Below, piece after piece: positions 11,433 to 21,409 of a DNA stretch of 64,000 nt. Below the pieces are notes generated by a model. It searched no databases and had not been told where the DNA came from. It saw only the letters and a list, made by a program, of their open reading frames with translations. The DNA is taken from NCBI GenBank assembly GCA_030248215.1, contig JASANG010003454.1, forward strand, positions 20,404-84,403, read 5' to 3'. The translations under genes were made by a program, and so were the position numbers. Origin of the DNA: Enoplolaimus lenunculus. Lineage: Eukaryota > Nematoda > Enoplea > Enoplida > Thoracostomopsidae. How positions within the stretch are numbered: the first letter of the stretch is position 1; the number at the start of each line of letters is the position of its first letter.

Positions 11433-12283
11433 GTAACATCCGTGATACCGCGAGGCTTGTTGTCATAAAGCATCCAGTTGCCAAACGTTTGCTAGGAGGT
11501 CCGGAAAATTCGTTGTACATTGTATTACCATCTGATTCAAACAGCGGCCATGACGGCACATCCGTTGGACCGGACCATTTCGGCAGCGATGTCAGCCATC
11601 TCAACCAACCAGGAGAACTGGTATCAGATTATCTTCGGAGCCACTTGCACCAACTTGACGACAACAGCAAGCGTTCAGCAAATTTTCTTCGATTTGGAAA
11701 ACGCGACTCAAGCGGCGGTACAGGCGGCCAGGGGTATTCTTTAACAGGCGCGACCAAATTTCTTCGGTTCGGTAAACGTGGCCGCAGGCGATCTGCTGAG
11801 GTTGCTGGAGATATAGGTGGACTGCAGTCCGTGAAACGTTCGGCAAATTTTCTACGATTTGGCAGAAGCCGTGAAGATGATTATATGACTACTGCGGCGT
11901 TCGGTAAGCGTTCCGCCAATTTCCTTCGATTTGGTCGAAGGTTTCGACGGAACGCGAACGTCCGAGCGCCAGTAGTCGCGCATCCAGTGTTGATGTTTGG
12001 CCGAAAACGAAATGCCGTCGGCCAAGGGTTGACTCAAGATTTTTCGATCGATGAATTGCCTAATTTACACGATCGCTTCGCGTCGTATGGGAAACGATCA
12101 GCGCAAAGACTAACAGACGACCACGGCCAGCACCAAAGAGTCATTGTGGTTGACGTTCATCCTACGAAAAGCGGTGAACGGCGGCGAAAATCTGGAGAAG
12201 TCGCACTTTGGTTGGATGCCGCTGAAGAATTTGGAAAACGCTACGGTGTTCACGATCCGGCGACGTTGCGGTTTGGAAAATGA
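11433..12283 (+). CDS. FMRFamide-like (FLRFamide) neuropeptide precursor, main 3' exon
   Basis: This exon encodes most of a prepropeptide processed at dibasic sites into amidated peptides; the C-terminal glycine before K/R supplies the amide. It opens after GTGTTTTAG at 11432 (phase 1) and ends GGA-AAA-TGA. No signal peptide is encoded, so at least one upstream exon is missing from the call; no in-frame ATG precedes the peptides. Reading along: an acidic spacer; SANFLRFG-KR (11675-11698); a long peptide ending TKFLRFG-KR (to 11773); SANFLRFG-R (11840-11863); SREDDYMTTAAFG-KR; SANFLRFG-RR (11912-11935); NANVRAPVVAHPVLMFG-RKR; a peptide ending HDRFASYG-KR; a spacer ending in RRR; a peptide ending LDAAEEFG-KR; and YGVHDPATLRFG-K at the C-terminus. 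SANFLRFamide recalls the PNFLRFamide peptides of nematode FLP-1, but orthology is unproven. Exon GC content is clearly above the flanks. Confidence 0.93.
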
Positions 12284-12639
12284 AAAAAAATTATTTTAAA
12301 AATTCTAGACATAATTTTAACCACTGTGGCTTTTTTGATGAAATGTTTAGTTTAACCTTGGACTGTAGTGTGTTGTTGCGCTAAAATAAGATTTATTTTT
12401 AATATTTAGAAACATACCTAGCATACAAATTGATAATGAAGAGCATTTGTGTCCCCACCTCTTGTGTATTGGGGCGCATTTTACTAATTTAGCACAAAGC
12501 CTTGTAACATTGCAACAATCGACTCTAAATTTCAAACTATAAAACATTTTCTGAGCTGTCGCTGTCCCAATTTAAGCTTTTAGCAACAAACCAGGTCTTC
12601 AACACAGAAGGCAAAGCCGAAAAAATGATGCATAACAAA

Positions 12640-12735
12640 GTTGCTTAGGCTTAAGCTTATTGTTTTGCTTAGGTTAAGCTTAGGCTTAGGAATTTGTTTA
12701 TACTACTGTTACGTTCCTGTTCTATTTATTGGCCC
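12640..12735 (-). repeat. Hexamer MITE copy, reverse orientation, 5'-truncated
   Basis: GCTTAGGCTTAAGC core hexamers followed by TATACTACTGTTACGTTCCT, GTTCTATTTATTGGCCCA, the reverse complement of the family's left terminus. It lies in the 3' flank of the neuropeptide gene. Confidence 0.6.
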
Positions 12736-12918
12736 AAATGCCTACTTGTCTACTGACATTTTATTTCTAGCTTTATCCAAATTCAGATTTTACGCTTGTG
12801 GCGAAAACTGTGTCCTTTAATAATATTGCTGTATTTAATGTGTGCGATGTCATGAAAAAGTTTCATGAATTATTTTGCATTGCTTTATGTGAATGCAATA
12901 CGTGTTTGCAAGAGTTGT

Positions 12919-12924
12919 AATAAA
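12919..12924 (+). terminator. Candidate polyadenylation signal AATAAA
   Basis: First AATAAA seen on the plus strand downstream of the neuropeptide stop codon, about 635 bp away. The distance is long, so an unrecognised variant signal closer in is equally possible. Confidence 0.25.
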
Positions 12925-13385
12925 CTATGAGTAAATATGTTTAATAATGAATCTACACTGCAAACAATGGGGAGTCAAATTGACTGTCTCCGAAATAGTC
13001 TGTTCGGGACTACACAAACTGGGTCAAATTCGAATCCACCACAGACAAATTTGGAACTTCATTTGATTATAGAGCAGAAATTTAAGTAAAAACTTAAAGA
13101 TACACCTACATCTTTGTATTTCAAACAATCATTTTCACATAAAAAGTGATCCTAAAACTTGGACATTAATTTGTTACAATAGACATATTTTCAACAGCAC
13201 TTAAATATAGTTTAACCCCGTAGTTCGCTTGCGATTGGTCAGATAACTTTTGATTACAAATCATCTTAAGGCTTGTTTTAGTACGCCAGACAGAGTAAAA
13301 ACTGACAGAAAAATCCGTTATTACCATTCTGGCTTGTTTAGATTGATTTCCAACGGGAAACAATTTTACGAGGTTGGAAATAGTG

Positions 13386-13580
13386 CCCATAGTCTCAAAT
13401 GTGTGTTGCACAATTACCAGTTGGGGAAGATCTTACAGCTTTATAACCATTGAGTGCTAACGCTCAAAATTTTGCAGATTTTTCGCGTTTGACTTGCTCT
13501 ACTTCCGTACCAAATTTAATTTCAACAGCTGAAATAGTTATCGAGTTTCAAGGCCTATTACTACATGATGCATCCAGGCC
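13386..13580. repeat. MITE family M1 copy
   Basis: The left end has AGTCTCAAATGTGTGTTGCA; the interior has GAGTTTCAAGGCCTATTACT near the right end. It matches the M1 elements at 15.4, 31.0 and 36.4 kb in order and length (about 200 bp), with a degraded right terminus. Confidence 0.5.
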
Positions 13581-13998
13581 TTAATTGAGTTCGATTTTTC
13601 TCTTACAGGTTTTACCGCAGCGGATTAATGAAGTGTGAAAAAACAATAGAGCACTGTATTACCGACTTTAAGCAGGGTATTTACGGTCGAAAAACCTAAA
13701 TTTTTGCTGCTTCAAAAAATACACAGTTGTACATCGATTAAAGCATATCACAAACAATGACAGCAAACATGTTGCCAAACAGTTTAGGAGGCGTGCTTTG
13801 GAATTCGTTGTTTTTTAATTGTTTTGTAGATGTAATGTTTTCAAATTTTATATTTATATATTTATGTACACTAAAATAACATAGCAAGTGATATTTAACC
13901 ATTGTATAGTTTCAAACCTGACAATTTAATATAATTTAATTTTGAAATCGGTGATTAAAATGATTTTTCTTTTAAGCTGTGTTGTTCGTCCATAACGT

Positions 13999-16624
13999 TT
14001 ACGCGGTTTGTTGCTGACCTTTGCGTCTATTTTTCCGCCCGCGTTTCCCTCTTGTGTTCTTTCTTTTTCTGTTTGCTTTTTCTTGTCGTCTTTTCAAGCG
14101 TTCTTCGCGTCGTGATAAACAAATAATCGGATCTCCACGACTGACAGCTTCTCTATTGCATGACATTGCAGTTTCGAACACAGGAGCACATTTTATATGC
14201 CTTAGTCCCAGCGATTTAGGGCCGCCTTTTTGGCAAAAATCCAAACATTGTGGATGTATGTCGACCCCTCGCTCTCTACAACACCGAGTTGTGTCAACAT
14301 CGTCCGCAGCGCATTTAAAAAATCCTTTAAACGTTGGGATTCGTTTGCCACATTTTTTGACCTGAGACGCCTAGAAAACGTGAAAACAGTACAAAAAAAA
14401 TCACAGTTGTAACAAAAAGTATGAGCAGTGATCGTAAACGCCTCCCACCTGACATTCCGCGGTTCGAATCATGGTTTGAAATTAGATTTTGCACAAAATA
14501 GACGAATAGCGCAAACTGTGTACGGAAAATAAAATTCAATACACAGTGTTTCTAACTATGCGGCTACGGTGAAAAACTCCCACCCGTGAGGCTGCGATTC
14601 GAATCCTGCCTTAAACGTTGATCTTATATGAAATAGAAATATTCGTGTGAAAATGAAGGGTTAAACCATTTTCGCGTTTCACACAGCTTCTTTCTGAACG
14701 TATTCTTTAAAGTGCTCGTTAATGAATAGCTTATGTAGAAATACTGAAACGGTTTTCTGATACTTTTGAAATTCTAGAAAGTTGTTTACCTACTTCTGAC
14801 CGTTTCTGATTTTGAAGCAATTACTAAGCTACTTAGTGTTACCTCGCCAACCGTTAGCTCATAATTGCAAATTCCCATCTTTTTAGCGCAGTTATCTCTA
14901 ACGCATGTTTCACAGCATTGTTTAAATTTTTCGTTCGCATACGCATCGTCAATTTCCTAAAAATATTTATTCAACAAAATATTGCTTTTTCGTATACGCC
15001 CTATTTGCGCATGCAAGTTTTTGCAGCGAGTTATTTTATAGATTCTGTATTTTAATTTTGGCTTGTTAAGCTCGTCGTAAACACGTCGTATCATTTTTTG
15101 CTAGAATTTGAACTATTTGAAAAATTTAATATTCGTAGCTGTTAAAATCCAGGGATGGGACCAAAAAATCAAAAGTATATATAAAAGCCGTAGTCCAGAA
15201 CTAAACTATGTTTAGCAAGTATTGCGCTGGTTAGAGCTTTTATTTTATGCCCTTAAGTCCAACCTACACGTTATATGCAGACGTAAACGTATGCCATGAG
15301 ATGTTTGAATGTACAAAATAAATCTTAGTCTCTCAAACTATAAGCAATCGTGAATGCATCGAAAAGTACTTCTAACCACAAGACTAAATTCTAATCTACG
15401 GGCCCGTATTCTCAAATGCGTATAGCTCGTATCACCAAATTAACGATAGGTTTTGAAACTAGTGTACTCTTGCAAACGCGGTTCTCAAAATCGGCACTGA
15501 AGTGGAACAAATTATGTTCGAAAAACGTGCTGCATTTTAACAAACCTTATGATTCGTTCGTTCAAAAATAACAAAACCTGTCACCATTTAATAATAGGTG
15601 TTGTAGACATTTGAGAATACGCGCATCGATTATAAAAACCAAAACTTACAAGAAAGTATCTTTAGTACTTGTAGCTTACATAAAAATATTTATAATGAAA
15701 CGAGTATAAAACGTGACCAAATTACGTATCGTAAACGTTCCAATTTCAGCCAAAATAATTGCAATATTTCCTATTCCAACGTCCAAAACTTTTGTTTTTT
15801 CGGATTGATTTTGGTCTATTTTGTTTATCAATACAAATTAGAAACTAAAACGCCAGAAATACGTATTAATTTGGACACTGAGGTAGCCAAAAATAAAACT
15901 ACAACGTTGAATATACGTAATTTAGACACAGCTCTAACCAACATTCACATTTTACGCCATACAAAAACAATAAATCTATGCCAGCCAAACTTCGTTCTAA
16001 GAAACTAATTATCAGTGCAAATGTTGCTACCAGTTTGGCTAGTATAAAATTATAAGCACAAAAATTAGCCGGAACGATGTAAAGAAATTACGTATCGTAA
16101 GCGTTACACCCACTATCAGATCAATTTGGGGGTGGGAGAGAGAAAGGTGTACATCGCCGTTAGAAAATTTTTTGTGATAAAGTGGTTAAGTCCCATACAA
16201 TTTTTCTGTCTCAGAAAATTAGCACATATTTAGCATTTACAGTAAAAATTGCGATTCATATTAAGTTGTACCTGCCCACCGTCAGACATTTCTGGATCTG
16301 CCACTGGTTACACCTTTGTTAAGGCCAAACAAAACCCTTTCCATGTATCGCAAAAGTGCCACCAACAAAACTAACCTTTACAGAAGTGAAATCTCTTGGT
16401 TGGTCTTTTTCAGCGTTGCTACGTTTGTCGTCTGGTTTTTTCATTGCATTCCGCGATTTGTAAGAATTCTTTGTATCTGCTGGACGTCTTATGGGTTGGT
16501 TAGAAAACGTTCGTAAACCGGGTACAAACCGCGATTTCGTTTGACTGGTGTGTTTTGCCGAAATCAACACAACCAGCACAACTGTTAGTAGTTGAAGACA
16601 GATGAATCTCCAGGTTAATTGCAT
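13999..16624 (-). CDS. Secreted DB-module protein, paralogue A (basic)
   Basis: Three exons: 16624-16376, 14956-14843 and 14370-13999, both introns phase 0 with GT...AG ends, giving 244 residues. Exon 1 starts at ATG with a signal peptide (WRFICLQLLTVVLVVLIS core), then a hydrophilic basic linker. Exon 2 encodes EIDDAYANEKFKQCC, CAKKMGICNY; exon 3 encodes KKCGKRIPTFKGFFKC, TTRCCRERGVDI, QCLDFC and ETAMSCNREA, then a highly basic tail ending GQQQTA. The adjacent-cysteine pattern (CC...C..C...C, twice) fits the DB module, a disulphide-rich extracellular domain best known from nematode proteins, function poorly understood. Fourteen cysteines fall in exons 2-3. The gene lies head-to-tail with paralogue B upstream. 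Intron 2 carries two tRNA-derived SINE copies. Domain call is by pattern recognition, not a profile search. Confidence 0.85.
14421..14510 (+). repeat. tRNA-derived SINE copy in an intron of DB gene A
   Basis: AGCAGTGATCGTAAACGCCT resembles a tRNA A-box region and GCGGTTCGAATCATGG a B box, followed by a TTTGAAATTAGATTTT tail like those of the copies at 14.55 and 42.6 kb. Confidence 0.45.
14551..14667 (+). repeat. tRNA-derived SINE copy in an intron of DB gene A
   Basis: Contains CTCCCACCCGTGAGGCTGCG and ATTCGAATCCTGCC (B box), then CTTATATGAAATAGAAATAT and a GTGTGAAAATGAAGGGTTAA tail. Same family and direction as the copies at 14.42 and 42.58 kb. Confidence 0.55.
15403..15626. repeat. MITE family M1, complete copy in intron 1 of DB gene A
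   Basis: Left end GCCCGTATTCTCAAATGCGT, right end ACATTTGAGAATACGCGC: a readable terminal inverted repeat. Subterminal parts are also inverted (GTATCACCAAATTAACGATA against CCTGTCACCATTTAATAATA). About 224 bp, no coding capacity. Confidence 0.7.
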
Positions 16625-17419
16625 CGTTAAATATTAACGAACTAAACTTAGTAATGTTATACTAAATCTATTATTCGAATATATTTAACTAGAAACTACA
16701 CTGAATATACGTTATCGGTCCACTGTTAGTGGTTTAACAGTAGCCTAAACGTTTATTTCTAAAATTACGGTTAAGTTAAGCCTCACCGTAAAGATAAGTC
16801 CAACACAAAGGCTACCATTTACTACAGCTGAAAATTGCGCGGCGTCGAGCGTAATAAGTAAAAATTCGTGCATTATAAAAATAATTTTTATCATGGCGTG
16901 CGCCACGCAACGAGCATAGCCTAACCCTTAGCCTACTCTGTTGCACACCTGCACGGAGCGCTACGTTCCTGTCACATGAATTCATTAAAGAACCTGAAAC
17001 ATAGTATCAAACTAAAGGAATCATAGAAAGCATGCATGCACTCAACGATTCTCGCAACATACTTGCCTTATACGGGATCTGCAACATTCTTGGGACAGGC
17101 TAAGGGCTCTGAAAATCATATCAATTACAGGAGCTACGCGGTCATACTTTAGATATATTTCTCATGACAAATATCTAAATTTTAATTCGTTTCAGGGTGC
17201 ATTATTTTGTTTCGATACCAATTTTAGTATATAAAAACACAATATTTGCCAAACGGGAGTAGTAAAATTGTTTTTCAAATAGATCAGTTTACTGAATCAA
17301 ACCTGTCGTGCGGCGTTTGCCAGTACGGCGTTTTTCATGCAGAACTCAGGCAATCACCGCAACGTTATTGTGATACAGCACGTTTTATGGATATGAAACT
17401 TCTGCAACCTCATCCTTAC

Positions 17420-17506
17420 ACTTAGGTTCAGGCACTGCTTAGCCTTTTTAGGCTTGGGGATATGCTTCTACGATTGTTACTGCCCTGTTCTATGCATTGG
17501 CCACAC
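17420..17506 (-). repeat. Hexamer MITE fragment, reverse orientation
   Basis: CTTAGGTTCAGG and GCTTAGCC hexamers followed by ATATGCTTCTACGATTGTTA, CTGCCCTGTTCTATGCATTG, matching the left terminus in reverse. Confidence 0.55.
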
Positions 17507-17756
17507 AAATTAACAAAGACATATAACATTAAATCTACGGCGTGCGATGCAAAATTGTTTGATGATGGATGTTCCACAGTATTAAATTCAATTCAACATT
17601 TAACAATTTTTATACGCTTGTCATATATATACGACTCAGAAAACTTTGTACCCTTCTTCGTATTGGCAATGGCTACACGTTGGACTTGCATTCTCAAATA
17701 TTTCTAGAGAAAATTTTCAATCTTACTTGTAAGTCATTGACACACCTTGTATAGCC

Positions 17757-17808
17757 CTCCTGAGAAATATTCAGCCCCCCAGCAGGGTGAGCTGGCTACG
17801 CGCCTGTT
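17757..17808. repeat. Solo terminus of element family M6
   Basis: GCAGGGTGAGCTGGCTACGC followed by GCCTG is the reverse complement of the left end of the element at 307-472. The other end was not found nearby. Confidence 0.35.
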
Positions 17809-18716
17809 TAGCACGTATTGTGATACAGTAAGCAGGTTTTCTAAATAAACGAACTATTGCAGCCCGAAATTTCCAAATCCCTAATTCAGAACGCAGGACT
17901 ATTTCTCAATTAGTATGACAAGTATTAAACCTTTGAATTCATTTTGCTCAAAAGTTGCAAGACCTCGCGTCCAGGTAAAAGGCGCTGCAGGAATTAGCTC
18001 AGCCGCCTCCTTGGGTAAACTTTGGCCCCAATTCGAAAATTTTCAACCTGGTATTGCCGGTAGGTCAACAAAAAGCATTGTATTCCGTCTTGAAAATTTT
18101 ACAGGTTTCTTATATCTGAACTTGGTTTTTGTTTACGCGTTAGGGATGTTTATAATATCGGTCTTGGTTTGAGTTTGTTAGAGCATCACGCTAAGGCCCT
18201 CTCGAGTTTGATGGCGAAATATTTTCTAATTTTGTAGCATGTAAAATTTCTGATTGCTAAATAAAAGATACGTTTAAACACAAAACATATTACAATAGTA
18301 TTGCAAACATTTACTGTGATCATATAGTTAATACAAGCAATATACATGTCGTTTAATATATACTTTCTTTTTATCGGCTTGGTTTATGACTTCAATTCTG
18401 CAAAATTTGCCAACTTTCGGTTTCAAACGAGTTTAATGTTGTAGTCCACTTTTTACCTTAACATTTCATTGCATCGCAAGTGGAAGCTTTCAGAGTGTAA
18501 ACGGATAGTAAAAATATTAACGGAAACGGAAACGGATAATGATCAAAATAAACCGAAACGGAAACTTAAACGGACATTTCACTATAAAAGTTTGAAGAAG
18601 TTTTATTTTTCTGCCAACAAAATTGAGACGTGCAAATATTTGCCGGGCGTTCTAAAATTTAAAAAAAAATGGTAGATGCACCGAAATTTTTAACATTTTG
18701 AATGAATTTCGTAATT

Positions 18717-18727
18717 TTTATTTTATT
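18717..18727 (-). terminator. Candidate polyadenylation signals for DB gene B
   Basis: Two AATAAA hexamers on the minus strand, about 240 bp past the stop codon of paralogue B. Confidence 0.4.
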
Positions 18728-18964
18728 TCAAACAATCACGTTTATATCTGAATTAATTCAAAATGTTGTTTGCAGATTTCTGATATATGTATCCGCAATA
18801 AAAAAAGACACGAAAAAATGCAGATGTGCAGGCTTTTGAACCTACATAATTCCAACAAATATTCTCGCTTGCTGCAACGCTTGAACGCAAATTTTTTTAG
18901 AATGATTAGCTTAAGTTGTGTCTCTGCAACCCAGCCATTATCAGTTTCAATGACAAATACTTTT

Positions 18965-20718
18965 TCATTTGGAATTTTGTCGTTTTCTCGCCTCCAACAT
19001 TTTGCGCCGTTTTTTCAGTCGTTCCTCGCGTGGAGTCAAACAAACAATCGGATCACCACGACTCACTGCTTCCCGGTTACACTTCATCGCAGTTTCAAAC
19101 ACCCCGGCACATTTCAAATGTCTGGCCCCCAATGTCGGAGGGCCGCCTTTGAGGCAGAAATCCAAACATTGTGGATATATGTCGACCCTTCGCTCTCGAC
19201 AACACTGAGTTGTGTCAACATCGTCCGCAGCGCATTTGAAAAATCCTTTAAATGTCGGAATCCGTCTGCCACATTTTTTGACATGCGCTGCCTGAAATAT
19301 GAAAAAAATTATGGTAATCGGTGTATTATTAGGATTTCAAACAAACAAACTACAGCATCCTACGAACAACAATTTCTGTACTGCAATAGAGCAGCCATGA
19401 TTGGACAAATAACAATGTAATACATTATCAGATAGGTGGTACACATAGTTGAAAATATAATATTCTTTTGACATGAATATTTCAAAATTGTGCCCGGGTG
19501 AATTTTGCGGTTCCTACGGCTGTGGGCCGGACTTTTTATAAATTTTCTAATCAAACACTACACTTTGAGTTGTGCAATAGCTTATATTTGAAAACAAATT
19601 TGATTGACAATATTAAGGGAACTCAGGATTGAGTAAACTATTAAAAGAATTGGTACTATGATTAGACAACTTTTGTGCGTTTACCTGTTCCACCGTAATC
19701 TGATAATTACAAATGCCCATCTTTTTAGCACATCTATCTCTAACGCATGTTTCACAGCATTGTTTAAATTTTTCGTTCGCATACGCATCGTCAATTTCCT
19801 GGAAATATTTATTCAACCAAAACACCCATTTGACTTCAAAGCACCTTATGCATTGTTGACGAAATATAAATAAAGCATGGCGGAAAAATGAAATTCGTTG
19901 CAAAAATAATTATTTGGACCATATTTATCAGGAGTGTTAGGAATATGCTTACACTACTGCTACGATCCTGTTCTATACATTGGTTACAATTTTATACATT
20001 GTAACGTTTGTGTGTATTTGAATTGAATTTTTTAATTGACGTTGAAAGATTTTCGAGTACATAATCTTGTAATATTTATTGGCTTTATGCTTTGTTCTGG
20101 TGTGATTTATTTCACAAATAGCAAGACAGCTTTTCGCAAGAAGATTGGACAATGCTAGTATTTTTAAGGTTTTCCCTAAGCTTGTTCGTAAGGCTAAGGC
20201 AACTTTTCAGCTTGAAGCTAAAATCTAAAACTAAACACAAAGATTAGTCTAAAGCCTCAGCCAAATCTATTGTAGTCCTGGGGAAACTGAACGTCTGTAG
20301 AACCAAAATAGGTATCCCATAAAATGTATTGATATTCAAAATCCTATCATAAGCATATCCTTAGGACTAAGCCTACTTATCTGTGCAAGATTAAGTCTAA
20401 GAATAAAACATAAATATTAGCCTAAAGTTTATGCCTATTCTACTGCAGCCCCGAAAAGGGCGAGACGTCCCTGAATGCAACACAAACCGGAAAATGTACA
20501 AGTATTCAAACCTGTATCGATTTGAAGTTTTGTTCCCCAGACTCCGGTTCTGATTCTGGTTCCGTTTCCGATTCTGGTTCAGTTTCCGATTCTGGTTCTA
20601 CACTTCCGGATTCATCAGAGTCGCTCGCAGACTGTTTGCATGTGACACTTGAAATTGCAAACGTAAGTAGAATAACTACTATTAATGGAAATACCATGGA
20701 CGTTTGTGTCAACTCCAT
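18965..20718 (-). CDS. Secreted DB-module protein, paralogue B (acidic linker)
   Basis: Three exons: 20718-20512, 19798-19685 and 19291-18965, both introns phase 0 with GT...AG ends, giving 215 residues. The chosen ATG starts MELTQTSMVF, followed by the hydrophobic PLIVVILLTFAISSVTC signal region. Exon 1 then becomes strongly acidic, with near-repeats of EPESET and EPESEP. Exon 2 (EIDDAYANEKFKQCC, CAKKMGICNY) is almost identical in protein and DNA to exon 2 of paralogue A. Exon 3 gives HVKKCGRRIPTFKGFFKC, TTQCCRERRVDIYPQCLDFC, ETAMKCNREAVSRG and a short basic tail ending RQNSK. The 14 cysteines of exons 2-3 match those of A. The two genes are tandem, same strand, about 2.3 kb apart. Known: DB modules are extracellular disulphide-rich domains. 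Inferred: a recent duplication with replacement or fast divergence of exon 1. Confidence 0.88.
19936..19985 (-). repeat. Hexamer MITE terminus, solo
   Basis: AATATGCTTACACTACTGCT, ACGATCCTGTTCTATACATTGG: the reverse complement of the family's left end, without a hexamer core. It lies in intron 1 of DB gene B. Confidence 0.5.
20340..20478 (+). repeat. Hexamer MITE copy, degenerate
   Basis: CATAAGCATATCCTTAGGAC, TAAGCCTA, AAGTCTAAG and TTCTACTGCAGCCCCGAAAA in the usual internal order. A further eroded tract at 20170-20290 ends ATTGTAGTCCTGGGGAAACT. Both lie between exons 1 and 2 of DB gene B. Confidence 0.5.
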
Positions 20719-20924
20719 ATTGGCCAATGAAAAAATACCCGTTCTAGGAATGTTATATATTTCGCTGAAAAGTTATTTTTGAAATAGAAAATATTCATAC
20801 ACTAACGGTCGATGTGGTACCTTGACACAAAGAAGTTAAGCAGAATAACGATAGAGAAATCTTAGAATATTTAAATATTTTTCGCTGAAAAATATTTATT
20901 TAGTACAAAATTAATGAATTTTCT

Positions 20925-21022
20925 GCTGAGCTTGAACGATTCATATCGGAAAGTTCTCGGTTCAAATGGAAGCTTTGAATTTGATATCAGATGAAAGATA
21001 AAATATTCAACATGAGAAATAG
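20925..21022 (+). repeat. tRNA-derived SINE fragment (3' part)
   Basis: TTCTCGGTTCAAATGG is B-box-like and is followed by TTTGATATCAGATGAAAGAT and ATTCAACATGAGAAAT, resembling the tails of the SINE copies at 42.6 and 43.5 kb. Confidence 0.35.
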
Positions 21023-21061
21023 TTAGTCATAACGTTTTTATGCCAATATCCGATCACTTCG

Positions 21062-21407
21062 TGTATATGTCGTGGGTCAATCTGCTATTCAAGCCAATTA
21101 CTAATTAGACTTGACCAATCTGCTATTTTATGTAATAACAGCTTGGCCTACTTAAGCTAAACTGCTATTAAGGTTATAGCCAATCAGAGTTGATTATTTG
21201 AACAGAAACATTACTGTTTACCAATCAGATTTGATCATTTGGACAGACGCAATACTGTTAACCAATCAGCGTTGGTCTTACTGTTGTATTGCGACATATC
21301 ACAATCTCTATTTGGCCTAGGACAAACTGCTATTTGCTTCAAATAGCAGATTGATCTAAGTGAATCGGTAATTGGTCTGAAATGCAGATTGGCCCACGAC
21401 GTATACC
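21062..21407. repeat. Inverted-repeat MITE with internal triplication
   Basis: The left end ATGTCGTGGGTCAATCTGCT and the right end (reverse complement) ACGTCGTGGGCCAATCTGCA form a terminal inverted repeat of about 40 bp. The interior repeats a unit of about 50 bp three times, each with ACCAATCAG.GTTG and a following GA(A)CAGA..CA.TACTGTT. Related GGCCAAACTGCTATTCGGGT sequence sits at 47.33 kb in a GPCR intron. Confidence 0.7.
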
Positions 21408-21409
21408 TT

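Noticed and set aside
11365-12037. Minus-strand frames over the neuropeptide exon
   Set aside because: Shadows of the peptide-coding strand, which has clear cleavage and amidation sites.
11200-12300. CRISPR array or other prokaryotic defence system
   Set aside because: The repeated units here encode neuropeptide copies with variable synonymous sites; elsewhere arrays lack uniform unique spacers, and the DNA is eukaryotic.
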